Below, piece by piece: positions 5,010 through 5,129 of a DNA stretch of 5,129 bases (positions are counted from its first letter, which is position 1; every line of letters starts with the position of its first letter). The DNA comes from an uncultured Novosphingobium sp. (GTDB lineage: Bacteria > Pseudomonadota > Alphaproteobacteria > Sphingomonadales > Sphingomonadaceae): NCBI GenBank assembly GCA_937860195.1, contig CALMBN010000244.1, forward strand, positions 1-5,129, read 5' to 3'. Made by a program: the position numbers and the translations under genes. The notes below the pieces were generated by a model. That model searched no databases. It saw nothing but the letters and a program-made list of their open reading frames with translations, and was not told where the DNA came from.

Positions 5010-5129
5010 GCCCCACCGCGCGCCAGTCGCTCTTGCTGGTCAACCTTGCTTTCGTTTGGCACGAAGCTCGACGAGGTGACCTTGAGCCAGATCAGGATCG
5101 GCGCGGCCATATAGACCGAGCTGTAGGTG
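5006..5129 (-). CDS. secF: SecF protein-export subunit, C-terminal fragment
   Basis: Forty C-terminal residues are visible on the minus strand, ending in TAG at 5008-5006; the rest lies beyond the window. The sequence opens TYSSVYMAAPILIWL, the last transmembrane helix of SecF, and ends in a short polar tail (VPNESKVDQQERLARGGA). Alphaproteobacterial SecF proteins carry a closely similar YSSIY-AAP-hydrophobic-W segment followed by a tail containing DQQER. SecF pairs with SecD in the inner membrane and uses the proton gradient to help SecYEG export proteins. It is usually downstream of secD and yajC; that cannot be checked here. Its last codon and stop overlap the glycosyltransferase stop by four bases (CTAA), so the two genes converge with no room for a terminator between them. 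Confidence 0.82.
   Translation of the reverse strand, partial: TYSSVYMAAPILIWLKVTSSSFVPNESKVDQQERLARGGA

Noticed and set aside
5010..5129. Intrinsic terminator after the glycosyltransferase
   Set aside because: No GC-rich stem followed by a T-run is present; the sequence is secF coding on the other strand.

Overview
The window reads as chromosomal DNA of an alphaproteobacterium, most likely order Sphingomonadales (Erythrobacter/Novosphingobium/Sphingomonas type). The basis is GC-rich third positions, the protein families present (Uup-type ABC-F, a Tat-exported DUF885 protein, DUF6456, SecF), and a short repeat of a type I associate with sphingomonads. No database search was possible, so family names rest on motif recognition.

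Layout. At the left edge, about 130 bases on the minus strand encode a piece of a CNNM/CorC-type CBS-domain protein. This runs head-on, with about 20 bases of shared sequence, into the 3' third of an ABC-F ATPase gene on the plus strand (about 110-781). The join truncates both genes and is probably an assembly chimera or a microhomology rearrangement. From 782 onward the window looks intact. A DUF885 metallopeptidase-like protein with a Tat signal (782-2596, minus) meets the ABC-F gene stop to stop with no gap. Upstream of it on the same strand is a DUF6456 protein of unknown function (2695-3168). A 93-base divergent spacer follows, then on the plus strand an XRE-type HTH regulator with an S24/LexA-like C-terminal domain (3262-3834). 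The regulator overlaps a family 4 glycosyltransferase (3831-5009) by GTGA. The 3' end of secF (5006-5129, minus) overlaps the glycosyltransferase stop by four bases.

How it fits together. The DNA is very compact: two convergent gene pairs share or abut their stop codons, and one co-directional pair shares start and stop. The divergent DUF6456/HTH pair shares a promoter region carrying a small palindrome, which suggests the regulator may control itself and possibly DUF6456 and the coupled glycosyltransferase. The DUF6456-DUF885 gap holds a long interrupted hairpin whose arm includes part of the DUF885 ribosome binding site, with a competing alternative stem. I see no phage, CRISPR, transposase, tRNA or rRNA genes. 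The observations most worth checking are the left-end junction, the hairpin over the DUF885 start, and the HTH regulator whose S24-like domain keeps an aligned serine but has no lysine at the expected place.
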